Shown here: in pieces, positions 7,018-18,400 of the stretch
How the letters are laid out: the number at the start of each line of letters is the position of its first letter
Position numbering within the stretch: the first letter of the stretch is position 1
From: JAGVPT01 sp049578505
GTDB taxonomy: Bacteria > Bacteroidota > Ignavibacteria > UBA10030 > UBA8401
Length of the DNA: 23,239 bases
Direction of reading: 5' to 3'
Assembly: GCA_049578505.1 (NCBI GenBank)
Contig: JBAUMC010000117.1
Span: 1-23,239, forward strand
Translations under genes and position numbers: made by a program
Notes under the pieces: model-generated
What the model was told of the DNA's origin: nothing
Seen by the model: the letters and a program-made list of their open reading frames with translations, nothing else
Database searches by the model: none

Positions 7018-9186
7018 TCATTTCATTGACATGCTGAAGACTCCGTCCCAGTTATCCGGCGGAGGAGATATATTGAACGTGCGACATCGATTGATGTATT
7101 CATGCGACGGACCATCTGACGGATTCCTGTTGACGATGGCCTCGAACATTCGAGCAGCTTGGACAAAATCTCTGTTTCTATACACAATGAGCGCCTTGTC
7201 AAAATCATCCAGAAGTGTTTTCTGGGAATCTGTTATTATATCGTGCAGATCCAGCAATTCGTAAATGACAATAGGTTCTTCTTTCCCCTTCACCCGCAGG
7301 AAATCCAATCTTCGTGTTGCATACTCTCCGTGAATTAGCTCTTTTGTCGCTCCGCTCAAGATTATTTCCGTGCCAAAGAATTTATTAATGCCTTCAAGCC
7401 GCGAGGCGAGATTAACGGTGTCTCCAAGAGCCGTGTAATCGGAGCGTTTTTCAGAGCCGATATTGCCTACCACCATCGCGCCGGTATGGATTCCCATGCG
7501 CGTAATCATCGGCGGGTATTGATTATGGACTTTCTCCCATTCCGTATGAACTATTCTCCGTATCTCAAGCGCGCTGGCGCATGCTCGTTTCGCATGATCT
7601 TCCATTGAAAGGGGGGCGCCGAAAATCGCCATCACCGCATCACCGATATATTTATCAAGAAGACCGCCGTTTGAGAGAATGACTTCCGACGTGAGTCCAA
7701 AGTACGCATTCATAAGAAAGACGAGTGCAGAGGGATCGAGCTTTTCGCTGATCGAAGTAAAATCCTTGACATCGGAAAAAAATACAGTTCCGATTATTTT
7801 CTTCCCGCCAAGAGCAAGTGTATCCTTGTTCTTAATAATTTCGTCGATAACAACAGGACTCAGATATCGGTTGAACGCGTTTCGAAGCTGTCGGCGTGCT
7901 TTCCCTTCTGTCACATAGCTGAATACAGCCGAAACAATAAAGGTCAATATAAATGATGAAAGCGGCGCGGCGGTCTCGATCCAAATATTATGCTCCTTAA
8001 AAAGAATTATCGCGACGCAGAAGAACAGTGCCATCATTACGGTAACAATGGAAACTACCCAACGCATAGACTTGGCATACCCGAAAGCGAATGAAGTCAC
8101 GCCGGCTATGAGCAGGATAATCACTATGGTCAGCGAGTTTGAATAGCGAACCAGTATGTCCCGCTGCAAGAGGTTACTCAGTACTGTTGCAGGGATTTCC
8201 ATTCCCGGGTACGGTGCGCTCGACGATAAGGGAGTATATTTTATGTCATAGAGGCCGGCGGCGTTCGAGCCGACAATGACAATTTTGTCCTTAAATGATA
8301 TGATCGGCTCGGAAGGGGTCTTTCCCCTTAGCTCATCTACTGCCGCCGAGAGAATGGATGCAAAAGAGTAATACGCAAAAGGCCCGCCGGGCCCCCCTTT
8401 CCCGTACCAGCTGATAAGCATATTTCCATTCTTGTCGAGAGGAATATCCATTCCGCCGATGCGGGCCGAACGGCCGTCAATAAATTCAATCGACGATATC
8501 CCCTTGACGCGAAGATAGGCCGCCAATCCCAGATGAGGGATGGTAAGCGAATGAAACGATAGAAGCAGCGGAACTGCACGACATATCACTCCTGCCGAAG
8601 ACTCGTCAAGATTCGCGGCACCCAATGCAGCGGCGTTCTTTTGAAAAAGCGAAATGGGTAAAAGAGCGGTCGAATATTGCGGAATAATGTCATCCGGGAA
8701 CAACCCCGTAATGCGCAGCGTATCTCGCTCTCCGATAAATTGATTTTCAGTTTCAGTTAATAGCTCGGTACGCTGCAAGTTCGCAGCAAGAATGACGTTT
8801 CCCGCATGCTCCATTGCGTTCGCAAACTTGCCGTCGGTTTCTTCAGGGTCAGAACTCAAACGCTGGATATCAGGATCGGGGAATAGTATATCATAGACTA
8901 TTACTGAGGCTCCTTTTTTGGCAAGATAATTTGTCAGCACTGCATAGAAATCTCTCGACCACGGCCATGGATTATTGTTCAGTTTCATATCCCGGAGACT
9001 TTGCTCGTCAATCGTGATCAGCACGATCGAAGAATCCGGGCGGGTCTTGTATGGGAAATTTCGAAACCGAACGTCAAGCGTCATCTCTTCTAACGTCTCA
9101 AACACATTGAGAAGAAGCAAAACCACGACAACGGACGTGCAAATAAGGGTTATCGTGAACGAGGATACGAATTTTTTCCAAGGCAT
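7018..9186 (-). CDS. CHASE2-domain class III adenylate cyclase
   Basis: The 722-residue membrane protein has one N-terminal helix (about 9-28), an extracytoplasmic CHASE2 sensor domain (about 30-340), three helices (about 350-420), a short linker (RNAFNRYLSP) and a class III cyclase domain (about 465-650). The catalytic set is complete: metal-binding Asp472 (FSDVKDF) and Asp516 (YIGD), substrate-selecting Lys512 and Asp589 (LGDTVNLASRLE), and transition-state Asn592 and Arg596. Lys/Asp at the base-selecting positions points to ATP, so cAMP is the expected product. The last 70 residues resemble a TPR-like helical pair (DFVQAARMFEAIVNRNPSD). An AGAGG lies about 8 bases before the ATG. The M48 protease gene follows at once, suggesting that an envelope signal sensed by CHASE2 and envelope proteolysis are co-regulated; this link is inference. 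Confidence 0.92.
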   Translation of the reverse strand: MPWKKFVSSFTITLICTSVVVVLLLLNVFETLEEMTLDVRFRNFPYKTRPDSSIVLITIDEQSLRDMKLNNNPWPWSRDFYAVLTNYLAKKGASVIVYDILFPDPDIQRLSSDPEETDGKFANAMEHAGNVILAANLQRTELLTETENQFIGERDTLRITGLFPDDIIPQYSTALLPISLFQKNAAALGAANLDESSAGVICRAVPLLLSFHSLTIPHLGLAAYLRVKGISSIEFIDGRSARIGGMDIPLDKNGNMLISWYGKGGPGGPFAYYSFASILSAAVDELRGKTPSEPIISFKDKIVIVGSNAAGLYDIKYTPLSSSAPYPGMEIPATVLSNLLQRDILVRYSNSLTIVIILLIAGVTSFAFGYAKSMRWVVSIVTVMMALFFCVAIILFKEHNIWIETAAPLSSFILTFIVSAVFSYVTEGKARRQLRNAFNRYLSPVVIDEIIKNKDTLALGGKKIIGTVFFSDVKDFTSISEKLDPSALVFLMNAYFGLTSEVILSNGGLLDKYIGDAVMAIFGAPLSMEDHAKRACASALEIRRIVHTEWEKVHNQYPPMITRMGIHTGAMVVGNIGSEKRSDYTALGDTVNLASRLEGINKFFGTEIILSGATKELIHGEYATRRLDFLRVKGKEEPIVIYELLDLHDIITDSQKTLLDDFDKALIVYRNRDFVQAARMFEAIVNRNPSDGPSHEYINRCRTFNISPPPDNWDGVFSMSMK

Positions 9187-9325
9187 CCGCCGGCCTCTTG
9201 CTTAAGTAAACCTATGAAGAGTTATGAGAGAAGACGCCTCCATGGCTAAATAGTAATCAACCATTTCTAGGCCATTGAGGCACTCTCCCCGAATTTAAGG
9301 CAGACACACATCGCAATTTATTTTT

Positions 9326-9345
9326 CGCTCGTCAATCAACAAGCG
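9326..9345 (-). other. Stem-loop between the giant gene and the cyclase gene
   Basis: On the minus strand CGCTTGT pairs with ACGAGCG across a 6-base loop, a 7 bp stem with one G-U pair. The plus-strand copy would contain a mismatch, so the structure suits minus-strand RNA. It is followed by AAAAATAAATT, not by a T-run, so it is not a standard intrinsic terminator. It may be a 3'-end or leader structure. Confidence 0.3.
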
Positions 9346-9361
9346 ACACTCATTCGAGCTT

Positions 9362-9379
9362 AAAAATCCGGGCTCACCC
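9362..9379 (-). terminator. Weak candidate terminator after the giant T9SS gene
   Basis: On the minus strand GGGTGAGCCC, a 3 bp G-C stem, is followed after GGA by TTTTT, about 60 bases past the giant gene's stop. The stem is very short, so termination here is uncertain. It is the only hairpin with a T-run seen in the 252 bp between the two transcription units. Confidence 0.25.
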
Positions 9380-9438
9380 TTTTCTTACCCCCTGTCGATA
9401 CGCTTCATTCGTCTCCGATATGTCCCCGAGGAATATCT

Positions 9439-12400
9439 CTACTTTAACAACAACATTTTCTTTGTAAGAACGTACTCATTCGTGTGCAACCGGCAGAAGT
9501 ACACTCCGCTCGCAAAACCACCCGCGTTCCAACGAACGGTGTAGTAACCAGCCTTTTGATCGCCCGACGCAAGCGTAGCAACCTCCTGCCCTAATATATT
9601 ATAGACTTTTAAATTTACCCTGGTATCCTTCGCCAATTGGTATTCAATCGTCGTAGAAGGATTGAAGGGATTGGGATAGTTCTGGGAGAGTTCGAACCGT
9701 TCGGGAATCACGGGCCGGTAATTATACTTTATCTCTTCTTTTGAGTAAGAATTTATCTTGGAACTATCGCCGTAAGAAAATATAACAAAGGTAACCGGCT
9801 CTTCTTCCAGTCTTCTCAACGCCGTCAATTTCAAAGTCAGCAATCGGTTTGTGACGGAAGTGTCCAGCATGCCGCCAAAGGAGGAGAGATTAAGAACCGC
9901 TCGTCCTCCCTTCGGGTCGAGATACTGAAGAGTGAAGGCAGAGTGAACCGATATTAATCCGATTGAGTCAAAGCTAATTTTCGTCGGATCATACAAAATA
10001 TGGATTGCCACCGTTCTTGTTTGCGGCAAATTATTCAGGTGCATCGTGAAATATTTAGTTTCCTTTTCCTGAATGACCTCCTGCTTATCTGACACCAGCA
10101 TAGGGGGCGAAGAAGTTTTTTTCAAGATATTATCGTCCGAAGCAATTGCGGGCTCACCTGATTTCGGGGCAAAATAATTCCACATCAAACTAAAACCCGC
10201 AAAGTCGTTAAAATCCAAAGAATGATTGGAAGTTCGAGTTAGATTCGGCGCTGTAATACCTTGATTAAGACCGCTGTTTCCGATGTCGCACGTGTCGAGA
10301 CTGTTGTCGCGCCAGCCTTTCGTAAAAGCAGCAAAATCCCCTGCATCTATTGTTCCGCTGGTATCATAGTCGCCGAGATATGCCACACGCGTCAATTTCG
10401 ATCTTGTGTTTGTATCTACATTTCCCAGAGAGTCTTGCGCTCTTATAGAGTAATAATACGTTGTGTTGTTCGTTGCTGTTGTATCCAAGAATGTAAGCTG
10501 GCCCGTATTTGCAATCGGCTTCTTTGAAGCTGACCACGCTGCTGTCGTATCGCGATAGATGGAGTACATGATCGGTTTTGAAGTGTCTACTGCAGCAGTC
10601 CAGGCCAGAGTTATAGTTCCAATCTTAGCCAGATTATTTCCGGCTCTGGCGATACCGGCGAAAATCGGCGGCTTTGAGTCGAGAGCAAATGATTTGCTCG
10701 AAACTGCTGTGCCAGTATCGTTGAACCTCCCGATTGGAGTGATACGAACCATCGTGTTGAACGACTCGATGTTAGCTGTATCCGCCTGGCTCTTCCATAC
10801 AATCGAATGACCATGGACGAAGTCGGTCACCTTGCCGGTGTCTCCGGTAACGGATTTCATCGCATGCCATATCGGCGTCACATCGTTTCCATCCAATGTA
10901 TAGTCGAACTTCACTGCTACGCTGTCATTGCTCCCAGAAGTCAACGTATATTGAACCGGAATATTGTTCTGATATTTCCCGGTCGGAACGGTCGGTATTA
11001 CCGTTATCACTGGGAGGGCAATAAATTTGCACTCGACCGTGTTTGTATCCTGATTTCCGGCGGCATCTTGAGCGCGGACGCCAAAATAATAGGGAGTCAA
11101 AAGAGCTAGGTTTGACACAACCACCGAGGTATCTACAATGTTCTGTTGAAGTACCGTGCCGTTCAAAAATGCACCTGGGCTCAGCGATCTGTACAAAGTA
11201 TACGACACGTTCGTCGAGTCGGAAGCTTTGTTCCACAGCAATTGGATCGAGCCTTGACTCAGAACATTGAGGTTTTTAAGTACGCCCGAAAAGACTGGAG
11301 GGATGTTATCGACGGTAAATCGACTTGTTGAGATAAGAGTGCCGGTTCCACCCTTGCCCGTTGGCACAAGAGCAAATTTGATATTGTTCGATTGGCCGAT
11401 GCTGGCAAGCAACGAAAGGGATTGGCCGGCTTCAATACCGGCACGGACATTGCCATTCTGAATCACGACATGTGACATCCCCTTCGTTTCTTGCGAGATA
11501 ACATCCTTCATCCCTGATTTTTGGAAGAGTTTCGATTGTGTAAGTTTCCCCGCATTGGTCCTATTCGCGTTGACCATCCTCTCATTCGCTTTTGGGACTG
11601 TGTTTGTTCCTCCCAACGTGTTCCATGTTATAGTGTAAGTATTATCCTTCGTTATGGCTTGATACGTGCCGCCAAGAGCCGTAGAGTCAATCGGATTCCA
11701 ATTAGTAGTATCTCCCGGCAACTGATATCGCGCTTCTACACTATCGATGTCAAAACTTGTATTGACTATCGAGAATGAAAAATTTATTGTCCCTTTCTGA
11801 GCTCCGGATGGAGTACTGATGGAAGTTATGACCGGTTTCTTATAGGTGTAGATATTCACCGGAATATCCAGAGTTGTATCGACATTTCCGACCGCATCCA
11901 CCGCTCTCACAACAAATTTGTAATTAGTGAAAGGCGTCAAGCTCGATACATTGATCGAATCGGCGTATGTCGGTCCGGCAATTAACGTGTCGGTCGGTTT
12001 CAATTCATAGACAACATAGTGCACTACGGAGGTGTCATGCGCAGGAGCCCACGCGAGTTTTACTTTCGTTCCCGAGGAATCGGCCAGCGAGTCAGAAGAT
12101 ATTCCGGCAAACCGCGGTGCTCTATTATCGAGCAGGAACCGGTTGGTACATGTTGTGTCGGGTATCTTTATCCTCCCGATAGAAATGATTTTTATTTTTA
12201 TGCTGTCCTCAATTGGCGCCGAAAATAACGAATCCCGGTCACTCTGCCAGATCACTGTGTCGGTTGATTGTGCCTTGCTTATGTTCTTGTACGTTCCGGA
12301 TAACCGGGATCCGCTGATTGGAAACCACTGAACATTGTCGGCCGACCAGAGCACGGAAAGCTGAGCCGTATCTGTCGGGATCAGATGAAGGCTGTAAAGA

Positions 12401-15400
12401 ATGCTTATGCTACCTTTTGACGCTTTCGAAGGACCGTTGGTGAACCCCCGAACAAATGATGCGAGAGCAAACGGAACTCCGCTTTGGCGAACGCTATTGG
12501 TATCTTTGTTCCCCACAGAATCCCTGGCGACAACTTTGAAATAGTACGGCCGAAAGTCTGTCAAGCTTCTTAGGATTACCGTCGTGTCGATAACAGTCGT
12601 GTCCGGATTGCTTGCAAAGGTCGTGCTGTCCGAGGATTTGTAGACAAGATAACTTACGGGATTGCTCAGTCCTTCGACTGCCTTATTCCAAACCAGTCTT
12701 ACGCTATCCGTATATGCGATGACGCCCTTAACACCGGAAAATAGCGGCTTTTTGAAATCAACATAGATTGAATCGGTTTGTCCGGGGGCTCCCAAACTAT
12801 CCTGCTTGCTTACCGGAGTGATTCTGAACAGGACTGATTTAGATTCGTACCCGTTGAGATCTTTTGCGATATTCCACGTCACACTATCGGGAGTTGTACT
12901 ATTTGCGGTGCCTCGAATTTGCAAATTGTTGAACACAACATTTGACGTTGGGGCATAGCTGTTCCCTCCATCCAACGAATAAAAGAACTTAAAAGTAACC
13001 GTATCATTGGTGGGGAAGGAGATCTGGAACGGATAAAATACTGTAGTATCTTTTACGTAACGGGCAGCAGTAATGGATGTGACACGAGGCAGCGGCCGAT
13101 ACAGATTAATGGTGTCTACTTTGCTAAAGCCGGACGTATCGTTCAATATGTTCAATGCTCTCAGCTTGTACAAATAGCGCTGCAGTGCAACAAGCCCTGT
13201 GTCTCTGTACGTCGGTGCGATTGTCGCGCCGAGATTTGCATACGACGCGCCGGCCGTGTCCTTCAATCGGTAGATAAGATATCTTGATGCAGTACCGATT
13301 ATTGACCATTGCAATAACGCCTCTTTATCGGTAAGCGTGCTTGCTACAAAGCTTGACGGCACGTTAGGTTTTGTCACTGCACTGTCGACAGTGCTTGTAT
13401 CCCCAAGTTCGCCCGATGATTTAACGGCAAAAACTTTGTAATAATAGAGAAGGCCAGGAGTGATTCCAGTATCACCATACGAGCTCTTTGAGGTGCTGTC
13501 AAAAAAAGTGAAAGAAGCGCTGGTCGTTGACCGCAAAATACGATACCTCACTGCGTTGGGTATAGTTCCCCACGATAAGAAAATTTTCTTTAGAGTAAGC
13601 GATGATGAATCGACATTGACGTTCGGTGCCGCCATTCTCGTCCTGAAAGAGCCGGCGTCGGAGTAAGCGCTTATGTTATTCTGACTCTTTGCCGCAATCT
13701 TCCAATATTGTGTCGTGTCACTGTTCAGCGTCGTATCGACGGTGAACTGAACATTTCCAGCTTGATTGAGAGCCACGTTTTTGATAGTGTCGGTTTTGAT
13801 AACGCTGCCGAAGGATTGTTGTAACGAGACTTGAAAAATATATGAACTCGCCTTCGGTACCGGGGACCATGAAACCTGCGGTGTGCGAGATATTCCAGCT
13901 GCCCCATTGACCGGACCAACAGTGACCGGTGTCGGAAGTGCGATTCTGAAATTTGCCGCCGGTGAATAACTGCTCGAGTCGGTGGCATTCGCAGACCGGA
14001 TGCGCAAATAATAGACAGTATCATTCATCAGCGAAGATGCGACTTGATAGCTTGTATCGGGGATGAAGCCGGTATTGATAACAAAAGATTTGAAGAGCGA
14101 ATCAAGCGAGAGCTGCAACTGGTAAGAATATGCGCCAATAGAACTATTCCACGTTATTCGAGGACTCGCTGAAATTCCAATTCCAGCTGCGGCGGGAGTC
14201 ACAATGACCGGGACCGAAGGTTTTGCGGATTTTGAATTATGAATTACAACACTGTCTATTAACCAGCCAACCGTTCCTCCTTGTGTACCACTATAAAAAT
14301 GAAACAGAATTTGTATGGTTCTGTTCAGGTAATTTGTTAGTGGATAAGAAGCAGTCGTCCACGAACTATTCGTATTTTTCAAAGTTGAACCGAGGAGAGT
14401 AGTGTCTTTCAAGTCAACACCGAGAACTTGAATTTTGGCGGAATCGGAACTCGCTAGAGAGTAATAATGCCTAAATGAAAATGAATCTCCCTGGGCCACG
14501 ATAAACGGCGGAGAAATAAGAATTCCCTCTCCGCTAGGCGGATAATTCACAGCCAGCTTTGTTGCCGCAACATTTGATCCAGAATATCCCAGTGGTCCCT
14601 TCTGAGGAGAGCCAAATTCCCAAACGGCCGCAAGATTCCCCTTTCCCGTCTGGCTCCAACCGGCAGGGGGAGAAGTTGTTGATGCGACGTTTTCAAACCC
14701 TTCAGTCGAGGCTATTCCCTGATAATAGTTTGTAAATTGGAAGAACTGTGAGGAGTCCCTTGTTCCGTGTCCCGCGTTATTGTTAATCGCGGTCACGTCC
14801 CAAAAGTACGTCGTATTGTTTAGAAGGATTTGAGTTGTTGTGTAACTCGTATTTGCCGACGTCAGCGTCGTATCGATAACTCTGTTCGACGAATTCGTCG
14901 AACTCTTGAAAACCTGCACCTCGTACTGGGCGGCGCCTTTGACCGCTCCCCATACCAATTTAGGGGTGACAAGATACCCGGCAGAATCGTTCTTCGGGTA
15001 GAGCAATGTCGGGGAAGCGATCATTGTCCTGAAGTTTGAGAGAGAACTGAACCTGCTAACTCCATTTGCACTAATGGCCTTGACTCTCCAATAAGCGATC
15101 GTATCCGAGTGGAGCGAATCAGACGGAAGCGAGACGTAACTGTTCGACAACACCGTATCGCTAGCTACCATTGGGACGTTGCTTGCGTTCCTCGACGTTG
15201 AATCCGAAATTTGAAGTACGTAGCTTGTCGCTCCGATCACAGCGCTCCAAGAAAAAGGGGCCGGCAACGGAACATTCAGTGAGCTGTTGACGGGGGTCGC
15301 CAGCACCGGCATTGCAAGTTCGGTTTTGAATTTGTAGATCGGAGAAGGCTGCCTGCGTACATAACTTGGATCTATCGCCCTGACCTGCCAATAGTACACT

Positions 15401-18400
15401 GAATCATTCTTCAAGGTGTTCGCCGGCAAAGAATAAATAAAGGTGTTCAAGCTAATTGAAGAGTCCATGAAGGCTATGTTCGCGGGCACAACCGACGAAT
15501 CGCGTGAAATCGTGAACTGATACTTCATGACTTGACCAGGATCCGCACTCCAATTAAAAGTATCGATCGTGTCTACCCTGAGATTGATAGAATTATTTAA
15601 GGGAGAAATCAGCGAAGGACCTGTCGAGCTCCACGTAGTGAATGCACGGTATTGCGAGAAACTTGAAACAGTATCTTTGTTTCCGGCCATCACTTTCCAA
15701 TAATACTTCGCATTGAAACTCAGCGGATTAACTACCACGTCTGTCGGGGTGGTCACGCTATCTCTCGCCTTTAGATTTCCAGTTACAAAATTCGTGTCGG
15801 GGGAAACCTCAGCAAGATAGTAGCTTGCGCCCGAGAGTCCTGTCCAACTCAATTGAGTCGTGGGAGAAATACCCGTTGCATTATTTAGCGGGGATGTCAA
15901 TGAAGGCCGCGGAATCTTGGTCAAGAAGCTGCTAGCATCTGATTTCGTCCCAGACCCGGCGACTTTTTGAGCCGTTATCCTCCAATAGTAACGAATCCCA
16001 TATTGAAGGTTGTTGATTGTAAAACTTGTATTAGTATAGGTATTGCTGAACTGTAACGGCGGGGCAAACAAACTGTCATTGTCCAATTCGAAAAGGTACT
16101 GCACCGCGCCATTGACCGCAGTCCAGGAAAACGTCTCGGTCGTGTCGGTCAGTACGGGGTACGAAAGGATCGGCTTTCCAAGCTGAGTCCTAAACGAGCG
16201 GTAAGGATACGGTTGAGCGCTGGAATCGAAATTATTCTTTGCATAAACACGCCAGTATAACAGGGAGTCCGAAGGCAAATTAGGAACGACGACTGAATCC
16301 AAAGACGTAGTATCATTGATGATAACGGATGGATTTGCACCCGCTACCGTCCGAAATGAGGTGTCCCAGGCAATCTGGCAGATGAACTTAACATTTTGAC
16401 CCAGGACGTTTGTCCAAGTAAAAACAGAGGGAACGGTCACTCCCTGAGCGTTCGCGGTCGGCTGAAGCTGCATGGGAGAAGCAAGTATCGTCCTGAAGCT
16501 ATCGATATTTGAGAAGGAGCTTGTACCTTTGTTATTAAAAGCTCTTACTCTCCAGTAGTAGACAGAGTCGCTCCCCAGGGATGCCAATTGATAACTCGTG
16601 CCCGTGAGCGTTGAGTCGTTGACAAGCTTCGACACAAAGGCCGCATCTCGACCAACCTGAAGATTGAACTTTGGAATTGTTCCACTCGAGGCGTTGGTCC
16701 AAGAAAGCAGTACGGGAATCTTGATTCCAATAAAATTATTCGCGGGGGAGTTGAGTGTCGGTGGTGAACTCGGCGCTTTAGTTGTATCAAAGTAATAGAA
16801 TCTGCCGATATCGGCGGCCGTTAAATCCGGATCTTTGGGAAGCGTAGAATCACCGGCATTGATCATCAATGATGTGGGATCAAGATTGTAATTATTGCCG
16901 GCGGTGTCCACAAAGCTCGGCGATCGAAATATGTTGGCTCCTGGATCCGTCGCGGCGAATATTTGGCTTGCGCCCACCTGGCGACCGCTGGAGGTGCTAT
17001 CGCCGTATTTCTTAGTGGTTTGAATATTAAAAACGTTAAGAGCGTTGGAGGTGAAACCACTCCAAGCATCGGGATAGACATCGTTCCAAGAAATCCCGCT
17101 GATGATATTGCCCCCTGTTGTGGTGTGCATCCCCAATTTATTGCTGAACGCAATGATGTTGTTCCTGATGTCGAATGTCTGGCCGGACCCAAGTGTTAAA
17201 TTCGTCATACCAGAATCGTTAAACGCAAGTGTGTTGTTCTGCACTACGCTCCCATTCCCTACATAGAGGATTCCGGCTCCGCTATTTCTGTAAACAAGAT
17301 TGCGGTAAATTGTATCGCTGGCGCCCGCGAAAATTCCTCCGTTCGTGTTATGAAATATCAAATTGCTGTCGGCATGCGCTCCTGTGGGCATAATGAGGCC
17401 CGTTGCCTTGTTATATCCGATCGTATTGCCGCGAATCAATTGGGAGGCCTGAACCCCAAACGTTGTATTGCTGTCAGCTATACACGATCCGACCGAGTCC
17501 AAAGATGTAATGCCGTATCCGCCGTTGGAATTACTTGTGGTATTAAAGACTGAACTTGCCGCGTTGATACCGTAGCCAGTATTGTTGCTAACGACAGAGC
17601 CGATCACAGGACCCGCAAAAGTCGTCACACCATAGCCATTGTTCCGCAAAGCGTTCGTTGCTGAGACAGACTGCGCAGTTATTCCATAGCTTCCATTGTC
17701 GGAAACGTTGCTGGATGTGACGCTGCCTTGTATGTTTACACCGTACCCCCCGTTCTTTCCGACATAATCATTGATAATCTTTACAGCTGATGTAGAAGAA
17801 ATCCCCGGTCCGCCATTGCTCATGACCGAATCTGCTTGCAAAATGGTGCTGGCGGTATAGCCGCTCAGGTTCACTGCAGGGTTGCCGGAGGAATTAGCCG
17901 TAACGACAACGTTGTTTATGCTATCAATACTTCGTGTGTTAAGGTTAATCCCAGTAAGATTTTTCCAGACAAGCGAATTGGTCAGCCTCACCTTCAATTG
18001 TGAAGTATCGATATCCCGGATCACGGCCTTCCCATCGGAGCCGCCAAATTCAAAGACACAGTTCTGCAATTGGCTGAGGGAATCTGCTATGTTAAGATTG
18101 AATGGATTTGTGGTGGCCCCAAACATGATACCGGCCCAATTCCCTGCAGCAGGGAGAGCAGAGGAAGAGGTGAACCGTATTACCGAATCGGGAGAACCTT
18201 TCGCATTCAATCTGCCCAGGACAACGATTTTCCCCAGAGGCGGAATCTGGATGATGATACCCTTTTGGATAGTGAGTGTCACGTACGGATTAATAACCAA
18301 GCTGTCAGTCACTTGCCAAACATTGCCGTTTGAAGTCTTCGATAAGACTGTATTCTGCGAAATTACATGCGGCAATGCCGGATTAAAAATCGTAATGATC

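Noticed and set aside
9326..9345. Intrinsic terminator at the 7 bp stem
   Set aside because: No T-run follows on either strand; kept only as a stem-loop.
14700..16770. CRISPR-like or satellite repeat array
   Set aside because: The periodicity is in the protein (FN3-like units); the DNA copies are diverged, much longer than CRISPR repeats, and lie in an open frame.
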